NCBI GenBank assembly: GCA_007258455.2
Contig: VDFB02358134.1
Span: 212,214,026-212,278,025, forward strand
Direction: 5' to 3'
Length of the DNA: 64,000 nt
Source of the DNA: Sequoia sempervirens
Taxonomy: Eukaryota; Streptophyta; Pinopsida; Cupressales; Cupressaceae
The notes beneath the pieces were generated by a model. The model did not search any database, was not told the origin of the DNA, and was given only the letters and a program-made list of their open reading frames with translations. Shown here in pieces: positions 45,922-57,579 of this stretch (within the stretch, counting starts at the first letter, position 1; each line of letters opens with the position of its first letter). Position numbers and translations under genes: made by a program.

Positions 45922-48900
45922 ATGATTAACTCACAATAGGGAGATACATATAAATAACTAGCTCGCTAAAGTTAGTGGACCCTAAAATAGGTGAGCCTAA
46001 CAATAGACAAGTAAACACTAAATTAAGACTAGGCTAAATGAAACAAGTGAAAAAAAATAGACACAGCTCCTACTTAGCTAACACTCATAAGAAAGCTTAA
46101 ATCTACACTAACACCCCTCTAAAGCATAGATTAGATGGATACAATGAGACTAGGTTTTGACAACTAGGCTTGATGATGTACCTAAGTAAAATTCAATGAA
46201 ATCTCTCTTAATGTAGAGAAAAGGAGAAAACATAGTAGGAAAAACTCTCCCGATAGAGAGAAAATATGAAAAAGTGCTCTATAGATGATGAGAAGTATAA
46301 AATCCCATGTGAGGAAAAATTACCCCTATAAGAGAGAAGCGAGACTATACATCCTCCCTCAAAGTAAAGTCTCTTGCAATGATGGTAGATCCTCAACATT
46401 GAATGTTAAATATTATCCAATCATGTCAAATAAATTTCTCCCATTAGGAAGAAACAAAGCCAAGAATGTTTTTAGGATTTCCTCCTAGTCCTGGAAGGAA
46501 GATGAATATGTATGATGTATTTCAATTCTACTCAAGTGTCCCTATATCAATACTGAAATCTATTAGAATCAAGTCAGTTGTTTTAGGCCACACTTATGAA
46601 CATAACAATACATATACGTGTGGAGGTTGATGTAGAACACAATACAAATATGAAGATGGCTCTTCCAAATATTTCTCAAATATTTCCACAATGCAAAACT
46701 ATGAAAAATGATGAGGTGGAGAAAGAATAAGAGGATATTAAAGTTCCCCCTCAACATCTAGAGAAGAGGATTCAACTACATAAGAACTAACATCAAAGAA
46801 AACAAAAAACTATGATGGAGATCCCTTCATAGGAGAGAGAAAGAGCTCATTTATAAATGCTAACAATGATCCCTTTGTGGAAAATGGTATTTCTCCCCAT
46901 AGGAAGAAACAACTGCAATGGATAAAGTTGAAGTAACTCCAAATGAAAGATTAGCAATGCAAGGTGGGAAGTTTCATGATGTACCCTATCTCAGAACTCT
47001 ATTCAAATATCTTCATGTTGATGTCAAAATGAGTCATAATCAAATCAAGACTCTCAGGAATAACTAAAATAAGTGACCTCTCAAAAATATATGGAAACTT
47101 TTGAAGAGAAGGACCCAAAGAAGTGGTGTATGTATTTGGAATGTCAATGCATGTCATGTGGATACAGTGCAAATCCCATGATATTTCCTCCTACTAAGAA
47201 TCTCTAGAATCCCTTAATGAAGCCTCTTTAAAATACATAGTAGTAACAAGTGCAAGGACATGTAATTCTCAAAGAAAAAAATAAGATCATCAAGAGTGTC
47301 ATATATATTTGAAATGAGGGGATCTACAAAAAACAAGAGACATCTGGTAGAAATTGGTTCCAATGAAGTGAATCTAGAAGACATAAATGAATATATTTCA
47401 AAGGATCATTGGAAGCTCTCAAATAAGCAACCCTTAACTATAAAGTAGCAATAGGTATTATAGATGGAGTATCAATGTATGTCAACCAAAAATTGATCAT
47501 CCCATGAGGATGTGTCCATACAAGATGGGGCGACATAATTCTTAGTATCATCCACAAGAGCCTAGTCATCTAAGGAAACATCACTATTAGATCAAGATCC
47601 AAACTATTCATGTAACTATTAGATGATGGTCTAAGCAATGAAAGGTCACTTAGTGTTCTCTATGTGATGTATAAAATCCCTATAAATAGTAAGACATATT
47701 ATTCCATAAACCATATCATTATTGTTAAACCATGCATTCGTTTGTTCATAGTCACTTGACTCAAGAACAAGTCCAAAGAGATAGGGCAAAAGATCCCACT
47801 TAAGAAAATGAAAATTTGTCATTTTTTCTAGGACAAATAGTTCTTTGAAGTTATTTTGACAACATAGGGATGGAAATAAATATTCAGAACCATGTTGAAC
47901 CCACCTAAAATTAGAAATTTATCTCAATTCTTTGATTACAAAATTCTTTTATAATCCCCCTCAAGAATGATGCATAAAAGGGAACTTTATAATTTGAGTG
48001 CATGTGCATGAACAAAACCATAATTTTGGAACTTCATATGTTTGATTCTTAGACAAATATTGCCTAATTTTGCATTTGTAAATTTTAAGTTACCTTTTTA
48101 AAAGAGATTAAAAATTTTGACTACTAGATTAAGTTTGATGGTGTTTCATGCAAAAAAAACATTCAAATCAAGGCTCATGGCCTCTATAATAGGTATTACC
48201 CACAAAAATTCCTTGAAAAAATGAGACTAAAGTAGATTAGGCAAGAATCAATCTCTTGCAACAAGTATTGGCCTACAATGGATATTTCGCCTACAATTGA
48301 TATGTGACCCAAATATGATCAAAAGGAATCACCCTACAAGTAATGCATCAATATACATGTATTGTGTGACCCTTTCTGGGGTAGCACAAAAAAAATCACA
48401 CATTCTAATTGTTATCTCTTAGAAATGCACCCTATGCAAAGTTATGAAAACTGAGCTTTCTAGAGAAACATGGGAACTTTTCCAGGTTGTGGGTCACCTA
48501 AAAATGGAAAAGAACCTCCGGAGAAGGCCGGATTCCTTTGTGTTATCACCTAACTACTGATCTTTGTAAGGAAAAGGGAGAAGGAGTGCATAAAAATAAA
48601 ACTAAACCCTATGGTGATACACCAAATTGATAAGAGCAATGGAATACTTTGATTTACACTTGAAAATTGACAATGAAAACTAGATTACACATCAAACTTC
48701 CATAAGCTTTGCATTAATTTTTCACAAACAGGTTTGATTCACACACTTTTTCAAGAAATGAAAATATTTTCACAGATTAGAATCCATGTGTGATTATGTA
48801 AACACAGTTTGTGATTCGTATAATGATGCTTTTGCAAAGGAAGGCATGAAAACAAACGATAAAGTTATAAGGGAATAGAAGAAATTCACAAAATAACTTG

Positions 48901-49149
48901 ATCATTAACCTAAAATGCTCAACACTTTGCAAGAACAAGATGGTAATTTTGAATCATCAACAGTGACCAAGGTAAACTCTATATATTATGCTCCAAATGA
49001 GTTACAAAAGTGTGCTAATCTAAGAAAGGACTGCAAAAGTCACAAACTTCTGAAAAGCATAAGAACTCCTTTACAAAGAGGCAAAAAATGCCATATATAC
49101 AAAATTCCCAGCCCCTAGGGCTTACAAAAATATCAGCCTCCAGAAAGAT
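45922..49149. other. long stretch without recognised gene
   Basis: AT-rich with short frames. CTCCC..TAGGAAGAAA or CCC.ATAAGAGAG words recur at about 46245, 46322, 46438, 46824 and 46893, suggesting a very old tandem or coding repeat. No LTR ends or domains recognised. Confidence 0.5.
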
Positions 49150-49560
49150 CCACCCCTAGATCTTTTTAATCAAGTTAATGCAGCATTAAACGTGTATCCC
49201 TGTTGTCCATGTCGATGAAGGGTCGCTCCAAGAATGGCCTCCTTGATCTTTTGCAACAATCGCATTAACTTCTGGCTCCCATGTCCACCCTCGAACCTCC
49301 ATCAGAGCTGCTTTGAATGTTTTTGAGTGCTATCATAAATGTCGCTCTACCTTTGCCAGCAAACATCCCAGCTGTCCTTGAGACTCGCGGCCTCTTCCTC
49401 CTTTCGGCTTCCTTGTGCTCAAGATCTTTCTGCAAGTTGACCTCTTTTGGAAGTAGCATTAGATTTTCTTGTTAGATCCCCACACCAGTGTTCACCAACC
49501 TGTCCATCGCTTTTGAACTTAGAGCAAATCCATGTCGGTTTACATTTTGTTGATTTTCGC
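49150..49560 (-). pseudogene. coding relic, unidentified
   Basis: A minus-strand frame reads NQQNVNRHGFALSSKAMDRL, one stop, then LMLLPKEVNLQKDLEHKEAE and RRKRPRVSRTAGMFAGKGRA. After a probable frameshift near 49330 it continues ALMEVRGWTWEPEVNAIVAK in another frame. The charged helix followed by a basic stretch resembles retroelement Gag or DNA-binding tails, but I cannot name a family. Confidence 0.4.
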
Positions 49561-49689
49561 ACAAGGGCAGTCAATCAGTCACACTGCCAATGGTTCACCT
49601 TTTAGCTCCCTCTGATTGGGTGAACACATTCCACGTAAGATTCTCGGGCGGTCGAAGGTTACTCAAATAGAATCGCATGTCAGTGAGAC

Positions 49690-50690
49690 ACTAATCGTGT
49701 CTCCCCGATGCGATTCTACCTCCTAGTAGCTATCAACATAACGTATGACAATTGGAAAGACTTCATAGCGAGCGGCCAGAGTCATATCGATATCCACAGT
49801 GGTGGCCGAGACAATCGCTATCGGCCAGACATTATGCCGATCTCAAGATCCTTCGGCGAGCTTATTTCATCTCGGGGAGACTCTATCATGTCGGCCAGAC
49901 ATCATGGCAAAGACCAACCAATCAGCCAGGAGTCTCGATGATATCTATAATCTTGCGAGCCACTATCGACGATACCACCATCTGTCGATGAGACATTACA
50001 CTGAGTGCAAAACTTTCTCTGAGCTCATACTTCATCTCGGCAAGACCCTGCTTGGTCGGCGAGACATCATAGCGAGGCGACAATCTTTTGACGGAACATT
50101 GTCGGGTCGGCCAGACACTATGCCGAAGGCAACCCCTTTCGCTGAGACTTCATGGGTCGGCAGGACCTTATGGCGAAGGAAAAATCTTTCGGCGAGCTAA
50201 GAGCACCTTGGGGAGACTCTTTTGGGTCGGCAAGACTTCTTGACGAGCTCAAAACACTACGCTGAAGGGAGAATCCCTTGGCGTGACTAACAACCATCGG
50301 CGAGACATCTCCCCTATGGCATCTCCTTTTGCTGAGACCTCACCCATGACCACCATTCCATGTCGACAAGACTTCCCATCGAAGCCATCTTGTTTCATTA
50401 AGAGCTCACTTCATTTCAGGGAGACATCACTCGATCGTTGGGACCTCATGCTGAACTTAAATCTTTCCCCGATGCTGTTTCATTTCGGCAAGAGTCCACC
50501 CTGTCGGTGAGACCTTACCCCAAAGCCACACCCTTTCACCGAACTCAAACCTTTTAGCGAGACTTCATGTATGTCAGGGAGACATTAAAACCCACGGCGA
50601 TCAAGATGTCTAGGCGACCAACATATTTTAAATGAGTAGAACCCACTGCTAGTCGGCAAGACATCATAAAGGTCTCAACGACCTTCCTCT
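49690..50690. repeat. CG-rich degenerate minisatellite of about 50-70 bp units
   Basis: GTCGGCCAGACATYATGSC-like words recur near 49822, 49890, 50056, 50107, 50157, 50226 and 50296, alternating with CTTTCGGCGAGCT-like words. Units are diverged and vary in length. The CG content stands out against the AT-rich flanks. Several open plus-strand frames (for example 49799-50200) are by-products. Confidence 0.78.
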
Positions 50691-50946
50691 TGAGGAATTT
50701 TATGCCGAACCGGATTGAGGCATGCCTTCCAACTGACTTCCTTGAGAGATATCATCGGGAGTATGATTTAATCCTGCACAACAATGTCCCCATTTGGCCT
50801 TCATGAACATCTGAAACATAGACCCTTGCCTGTTTGAGCCCGTAAGTGAAAATCAGGCAACACTAATAAAACCTCATGGGTTTGTATTTAATCCCTTCAC
50901 ATGCTCAAATCAGCATGCTCACATAGTCCTTGAAGAACTTTAGCCT

Positions 50947-51709
50947 TGTTGATGAAAGGAATCCAAGTGTATGGAAGGTGCTTCCTACACCAATCTAAGA
51001 ATGAGAGTAGTTGCAAAAAATTCTTACACATTTACAATTACAAATTTAGATGCACATGCATATCATAAAAAGATAAACAATGAAAACATAACACATAATT
51101 TTACATGGGGAAAACCCTTTTAGGATAAAAACCCCACACTCCAAAACACAAATCAATTTAATATTATTTAGGAAAAAAAATAAGATAATTGAAGAGCTAT
51201 GCTCTTGCAGGAGTGTTCAAACTTCTTCTCAATTATGGAGTAATTTTAGCAACATAACAATACTTCAACAAACAACAATATACAACTCCAAAATAAAAGT
51301 TCTCAATATATAGGATCTTACAATGTATTAATTAGACATTTCCAAAACTCAATGCCCAAGACTAGAGATGCAACATGGAAGGCACCAAAACCACCACACA
51401 TGCATAACGATAAGTTTTTGCTTGTCAATGCATGCAATATTGCAACTACCAATTCTCACTAAACTTACACATGCAAAACCTACACCTACCAAAATATAAT
51501 TGCACCTCCAAAGCACTCATATTCCAACAAAAATAAAAATGAAATAGAAAATGCCTTCTTGCACAAATCCACTTCTAATAGGAACTTCCCATTTCTAGTT
51601 CTATCTTGAGTTATCTTCGACAAATGAAGCCCACAAATAGTAAAATAGGAAACTAAATAAATAAACATGCTAATAATAATCAAAGGTTGAGAACCATTTT
51701 TTCCTAACA
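50947..51709 (-). repeat. Copia-3 3' LTR
   Basis: Runs TGTTGATG...CCTAACA. On the minus strand it begins TGTTAGG right after the tract AAGTGGAAAAATG (51710-51722), and near 51095-51135 it has the Copia-style GGGTTTTTATCCTAAAAGGG block. The inner edge is well supported; the outer edge at 50947 is set by the TG terminus only. Confidence 0.68.
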
Positions 51710-51739
51710 TTTTTCCACTTGTTTAACACCTTTGAAGAG

Positions 51740-52010
51740 CCAATGAAAGTAACATGATTTAATTTCTAGAGGTCATGAGGCCCATAGACTCTGAACACCA
51801 TCTAAACTTGTCAATGCTCACTAGCTTTGTCAATGAATCTACAAAATTTTCCAAAGTATCAACCTTCTCCAACTTCACCTTTCCCTCTTCCATCATATAA
51901 CAAAAAATTGAAACTAGAAATCAATATATTTTTGGCATGAAAATTATGATTCTTTGCTAAGATAATGACACTTTGACTGTCATAATAGATACTTGAAATG
52001 AAGAAAAAGT
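51740..52010 (-). pseudogene. Copia-3 RNase H and polyprotein C-terminus relic
   Basis: The minus strand reads DSQSVIILAKNHNFHAKN, then VKLEKVDTLENFVDSLTKLV and KFRWCSESMGLM, the standard end of a Copia polyprotein (RNase H, DSQSAI...ENPADMLTK type). Stops follow near 51760. Upstream of about 52010 the similarity ends, so the element is truncated there, next to the dispersed repeat copy 2. Confidence 0.85.
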
Positions 52011-52329
52011 AGGTGGGTTACCAAAATGGAATTGATGAACCACCTAGGGACCTATTATTCTTCAATTCATTAGGAAATGAGATCCACACAATGAAAAGAC
52101 TATCAACCCTTAGGTGAATCAAGTCAAAGTGTGAATCTACTAATTTCCTTTTTTTGCAAGGACGAGGGTCTTGATTAAACAACACTTTGGGGAGAAAGGT
52201 TCAAAATAGCACACCAAACCCAAAATGTAATCTACAACTTGGATCTAATAAATTAAGCTCAATACTGATGGAACTAGAAATCAGATCAAAGTGAGGTAAG
52301 ATGATGTGTACCAGTCACCAAAAGTCAAT
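52011..52329. other. unassigned stretch
   Basis: No gene. It may be further Copia-3 sequence too decayed to read, or the left part of the dispersed repeat. Confidence 0.5.
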
Positions 52330-52800
52330 TTCTAAAGTTGAACTAGGACTCATTCACCCAGGAGCGAATGGGTCCTGAGTTATGGTTTGTTTGCAACTTT
52401 CAGGAGCCTTTTCTATAGATATGAATCTCTCAATTTTCCCAAGTTTCAAGTTTGAAAAGCTGGAAATAAATTCTACAAGTGAGTTTCCATGAGATGACAA
52501 CTTTTGTGACAACTTTGACAACTTCAATTTTTTTCTTCAAGAGATCTTATAGATTTTTTCCACCTAAATCTGCAAACACAAATCAAGAGGGAAAAATGTT
52601 TTGTTTTTGGTGAATGGGGGTTTTCCTTGGTCAAACCCCATTTTGGTAATCAAACCTTGAAATGAAACAATGAAACATGAAAGGAATGATGAATGAACAA
52701 CTCTATGCCACAACACACCAAACCCTCAAATGAATCTTGAAATGTAAATCTGCAACTTGCATGAAATGGCTTCAATGGATGTGGATCTTAGAAGGCTTTG
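52330..52800 (+). repeat. dispersed hairpin-bearing repeat, copy 2
   Basis: Diverged partner of 35560-36190. The hairpin at 52346-52374 has arms GGACTCATTCACCC and GCGAATGGGTCC around AGGA, slightly imperfect. Confidence 0.7.
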
Positions 52801-52959
52801 AAAGGAAACCCTACATGTTGCTGAAGTACCCTACTAATAAGGTTATGTTGTTGAAAATAATATAAATTTTTTTCCATCATATGATTATTTTGAGAAAGTT
52901 ACACAAAAAGGGGTCAAATAAATTTTTCCTTAAACTTGGGAAAATACGTTTATAATGTA

Positions 52960-55135
52960 GTGGTTAATACCAGAGAATTTGAGAAGGAACTATAAGAACT
53001 AAAGTTCCATCTCTTGAATAGTGAAAAGTCAAATTATAACCCATGTGGAAGATTGCACAAGCACATAAACAAGAAGGTACATGAACCTAATATAGAATAT
53101 TTTTGGGTTGATTGTGTTGATGACCATGAAGTAAGAAATGGGTCATATCAAAGGCTAACACTTAATTAAGTGAAGACTTTGGGAAATTTTAATGTTCCAC
53201 CTCGGATAAAGGATGATGATGAAAAGGTTCTTCATCCAAGACATGATCCAAATATAATATTCCAGCCTATCCAAAAATCCAAACTAGATAGAACCAAAGC
53301 TGACTTCTCTACATGAAATAATGAAACTTATTATGGATGTTATCCAAGCATGGATAAATGAATGTTCGCATGCATTGAAGATAAATGGGATTACAATCAC
53401 TTATCCCAAATAAAATATTAAAAGGAGGAAGGCTAAATCTTTAGAAGATGTCGATTATGATGACTTCCTAGAAAAGAAAAGAATAGTAGTTGAGGCTAAT
53501 GTTGTAGATTTGGAAAAGGTTGAAGGTAACAAATAGATATCAAGTGTAGGGATCATGATTACTAGCTTACTAAAGGATCCTAATTGACTAGTAATGGAAA
53601 TCCATATCAACTTGATAGGAAAACCATTAAGTATATCATCTAGCACTTCATCTTTTCCACATGCAAAGGTAATAATTCCTACCATTGAACAACTAATACA
53701 AGCAATTGCACCTACCATAAAAATAGTTGACCCTAAAAGTAAGGGTATACAAACTCAAGTTTTTGCATCTTATTCTATAGATAAATTATTTTCTTCTCCA
53801 CCTTCTATAAATACTACACTACTAGTGGCTAAACAAGTGGAAAATTAAAGACAAATAGAAAATTATCCTGATGCCATTGATGAGGATGATGACATGACTA
53901 TGGAGGAGAGATTGAAAGAGAAAAATAAATTAGAAGAAATTTTAAGGCATTATTTAATTAGAAAAAAAATAAAAAAGAGAATCTTTGAGTGTGCCACCAA
54001 CTATTATAGTTGACGATGAAAGTGAAGAAGGGGGAGAAGAGTTTATAAGTTTTGATGTGATGTCTAGAGAACAAAAAATTCTTTTAGGATCTTCTAAGCA
54101 AGTTCCTGATTGGTTAGCCAACTAATTGCAACAACCTATGCATGTGAAAATAGTATAATTATACTATAAGAGTCTAATGCAAGAAATAGAAATTTTGATG
54201 CCTCATAAGAAAGCTAAGATAATGCACTCTATCAAAAGATATGCTATAGGGGGAAAATAAATACAAGTTGTCCCTATAAATCAAAAGGATAAAGTTGACA
54301 TGGTGGTATTAGATTATCAAATCTATACCATTGATCTAAGAAATTATAATAGGGAACAAGATATTAATGATTTAAGGGGAAATTTGGAAGAAACTTCTAC
54401 TAGAATGATGAGAGATAAGAAAAAGAAAAAGGAATTGAAAGAGTAGATAGCACAACTACAGACCTTTATCAAGGCTCTTTTCAAACCAAACCAGGCTATT
54501 GAAGAGAAACTCCTAACCAAATCTTGTTATCCAAGGATAAAGTAGAGGCAATGAATAGTATGAAACATAAATATAATTTACTTGACAAGTAGATAGATGA
54601 TTTAATAAGGGAAGGTGAAGAGATAGTAAAATCGGCTATCAAGAAATATAAGAAATTATCCTAATGGGATAAAAAGGAAAATAATTTAAAGAAAAATTAT
54701 GAGGATCACCTAATGTATAATGATATATAGCTGAAACAAGTCATAGAAATCAAAAATCTTGTCAATAGATATTTACTCAAAGAGCAAATAGTCACTGGCG
54801 ATGAAATCCCAAAACTCAAAATGTGAGAACTTCAACTAAAATTGGAGGACATGGTTGAAGAGTGTAAAGGATATATGGAAGCACTTATAGACATGGTAGA
54901 ATACATTATGGAAAAGTGTGTTTCCATAATAGACACATTAACCAAATAGGTGAATGATATTGATAGCCTCAGGAAAAATGATGTAGAGGTGACAAAGTTT
55001 AAGGCATATTTTGCAAGTGCTTTGAGTGATCTAGTTGGAAAAATAAATGAATATTTGTTGGACGATGTGATTAGGAGGAAAATATCGGTTAAGGATTACA
55101 ATAAGGTAACTAAGAGTAGGAATTTAAAGAGATGA
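52960..55135 (+). pseudogene. Lys/Glu-rich coding relic, probably a transposon ORF
   Basis: A plus-strand relic of about 700 codons over at least three frames. Readable parts are GRLHKHINKKVHEPNIEYFW and VRNGSYQRLTLN (53050-53165), LEDVDYDDFLEKKRIVVEAN (about 53440), KGIQTQVFASYSIDKLFSSP (about 53745), VDDESEEGGEEFISFDVMSR (about 54015), and a long coiled-coil end with LEDMVEECKGYMEALIDMVE and a last open part 54950-55135. Globular N-half plus coiled-coil C-half recalls the Copia-2 second ORF in layout, not in sequence I can align by eye. No catalytic motif. Confidence 0.5.
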
Positions 55136-57579
55136 TGGTGTTATCAAAAATTTATTCCAAGTATAGGTTTAATTGGAATATTTTACAGGATCTAGGTAAG
55201 GAAGAATTGATAAAGGTTTGGTAGCCTTTGGAGAATACACGTGAAGGAAATATGCATTAGGAAAAGAAGTTATAATTGATGAAGATGTTTCTTCAAAGTG
55301 AATTTTAATTATCACTCATTTTGATTAAACATTCCTAAGTCACCAAGGTCATGTAATTGTGTTTAGATATTGCAAAAAAAATTATGCTCAATTAGCTTAA
55401 TATATTTTGAAGTCATGGGTAATATGGTATTCATATGGATATTGTGGGGATTTTGTGTCCAACCTACTCAATATGGTTTAGAGATGATTTTGAGTATACA
55501 TATGAATAATGATGATATGTGGACTAAGTGAAGTTGAATTTTGATTTGAATAAAGTAGTGAAGCTCATTATTGGATTGCTACTAAAGCCATGCCAGGAAA
55601 AATATGTTATTGAGTGTTCCACTTGCCAGCTATCCCTAACCTTGATGGTGATGAAATTATCCACGTGTTACCTTTCCAATTACAACCATTGATTTTTGAA
55701 GATTGAATATTAATCATTGATTAATTGTAACCGATCTTGGGCTCTTGTTCTGTAAAACAGATTGGGGTCATTTAGTTTAGGGACATTAGAAATTGGTGAT
55801 AATTGTTGAGCTTAAGTTGGATAATTTACAATCTTAAGTTTACTTCATGATTTATTCTCATAGTTAGTGAGATCATTTATGTATTCTTGTACAAAAGAGT
55901 GAATTGGAGGCCAATTGTAGGTTATTTCTCAATTGAAAATCTTATATGACTATATATCATTTACTTTGAAATATCAAACTATTGCATCATTTAATGAGTG
56001 CATTTGGTCAATTTTCTAGTATGATAATTTTCCTTTGAATCTTTGCATCATCTATATGTAGTTGTGAATAATTTTGGTGAAATACAGAATGATTTAGGTC
56101 TCAATTCATTATTTTGGAAGGGTATTTATGTGTGATTACTAAAAATTTAGTTTGTTATGTCCTTTCTTTTTTCTCACTAATATTTTTCCATTTTTTATCA
56201 AATCCTTTAAACTTGAGAGAATAATTGAGAAAAATTGTGAAAAGTCACTTGAATACTATTAAGTAGTTCTAAATTTGAATTTTGTAAAGATCTTTAGATA
56301 GTTTCAGAAGAATTGATCAAAGTTAGATTTCTCTTTGTCAAATTTGTGAAATAACTTTTGATCTTTTCAAATAAGTAGTAAATTTGATCAAATCAGTCAA
56401 TATACTTCATGAACCTTAATATATTGAGTTCCTGTGAGTAAATATCCTATGTAATCCCCTTTGTGAGAAACAACAAAATACAAAGAAACCTGAGTGAACC
56501 TAGTCCATCAACATCTAACAATCAAAGTCATGGGGTCACAAATTCTATTTGAATTTGAAGTATTTCAAGAGAGATAGGAATCAATTGTAAAATTTATATT
56601 TGTGTTGTGTGTGACTAACAACCACATCAACACTACTACAAATAAAGTAATGAAGGTGTTAAGGTAAAGCTCTTGGTAATATATTTTTTAGTTTCTTATT
56701 ACAATTCAAAATGAATTAAAAAATGACAAGATGTAAGGGAAGGAGTAATTAAAGAGGGAAGAAATGAAAGATGATAGTTAAGGACCTCAAGACGAAACAA
56801 ATTACTAGTTAGAATGAAAGGATTGAAAATTAATAGAGGATAATTAAATAAAATTTATGTGGATGCCCTTTCTAAAAGTTTCCACATGATGGATATGACT
56901 GATGAGAAAAACAATCCAAGCTCAAAAGTCCAACATTTATTGTTGCCCTGAGAAACCATCTCTAGTCATGATTATAGTCCCACAATGGATCACATATCTC
57001 AAAACAATATAAAATATTCATAATTCTTATTACTATTACCTTTTGAGCATGACTATCACTTTCATCAACATCTGTGAAAGAAAAAATAAAGTAGTATGGG
57101 AGGTGAAAAGTTACATGTGGAACCCTCCACTTATGAGATATTGATGAAAAATAATGAAATTTGGAGAATTTTTGAACTAGGTAGGACCTCCAATCACTTT
57201 CAAGTGATGAAAGAACATGATGAGGTCTTGTCTAAAAAAAGCATAACTTATGGAACAAGCAGGGGGTGATAATTGGAGGGTTGGAATTCATGGTGATTGA
57301 GGAAATGATAGCAAAGGCTATAGCAACTAGTGGTCATGGTTGAAAGGTGAAAAGGTCCCAAAAATATTGAGACAAAGAATTTATTGATGCTTTTCTTAGG
57401 AAGGGACAAAAATTGGTGATATTCTAGAATGGATACAAAATGGAGGAAATTCCAAGGCTCTGGGAGTAGGTTAGTTGGAATATTATTAAAAATTTCACTC
57501 TAGAAGGTTGCTTTGGAGTTGTCCATACGTATCATTTTCCTTTGTTGGCTCATTTGAGGAATCTAAATATTATTAGTTT
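55136..57579. other. stretch without recognised gene
   Basis: TTGTGGGGATTTTGTGTCC near 55440 could be a purine-tract and LTR edge, but no partner is visible. Near 57255-57370 the plus strand has protein-like patches (NWRVGIHGD, WSWLKGEKVPKILRQRIY) between stops, not identified. Confidence 0.45.

Noticed and set aside
37255..45926. Target site duplication for the Tat-like element
   Set aside because: CTACC on the left and ATGAT on the right do not match, so no TSD is claimed and the left boundary is flagged as uncertain.
49708..50510. Overlapping plus-strand ORFs of 75-133 codons
   Set aside because: They lie in the CG-rich degenerate minisatellite and translate to repeated, domain-less text.
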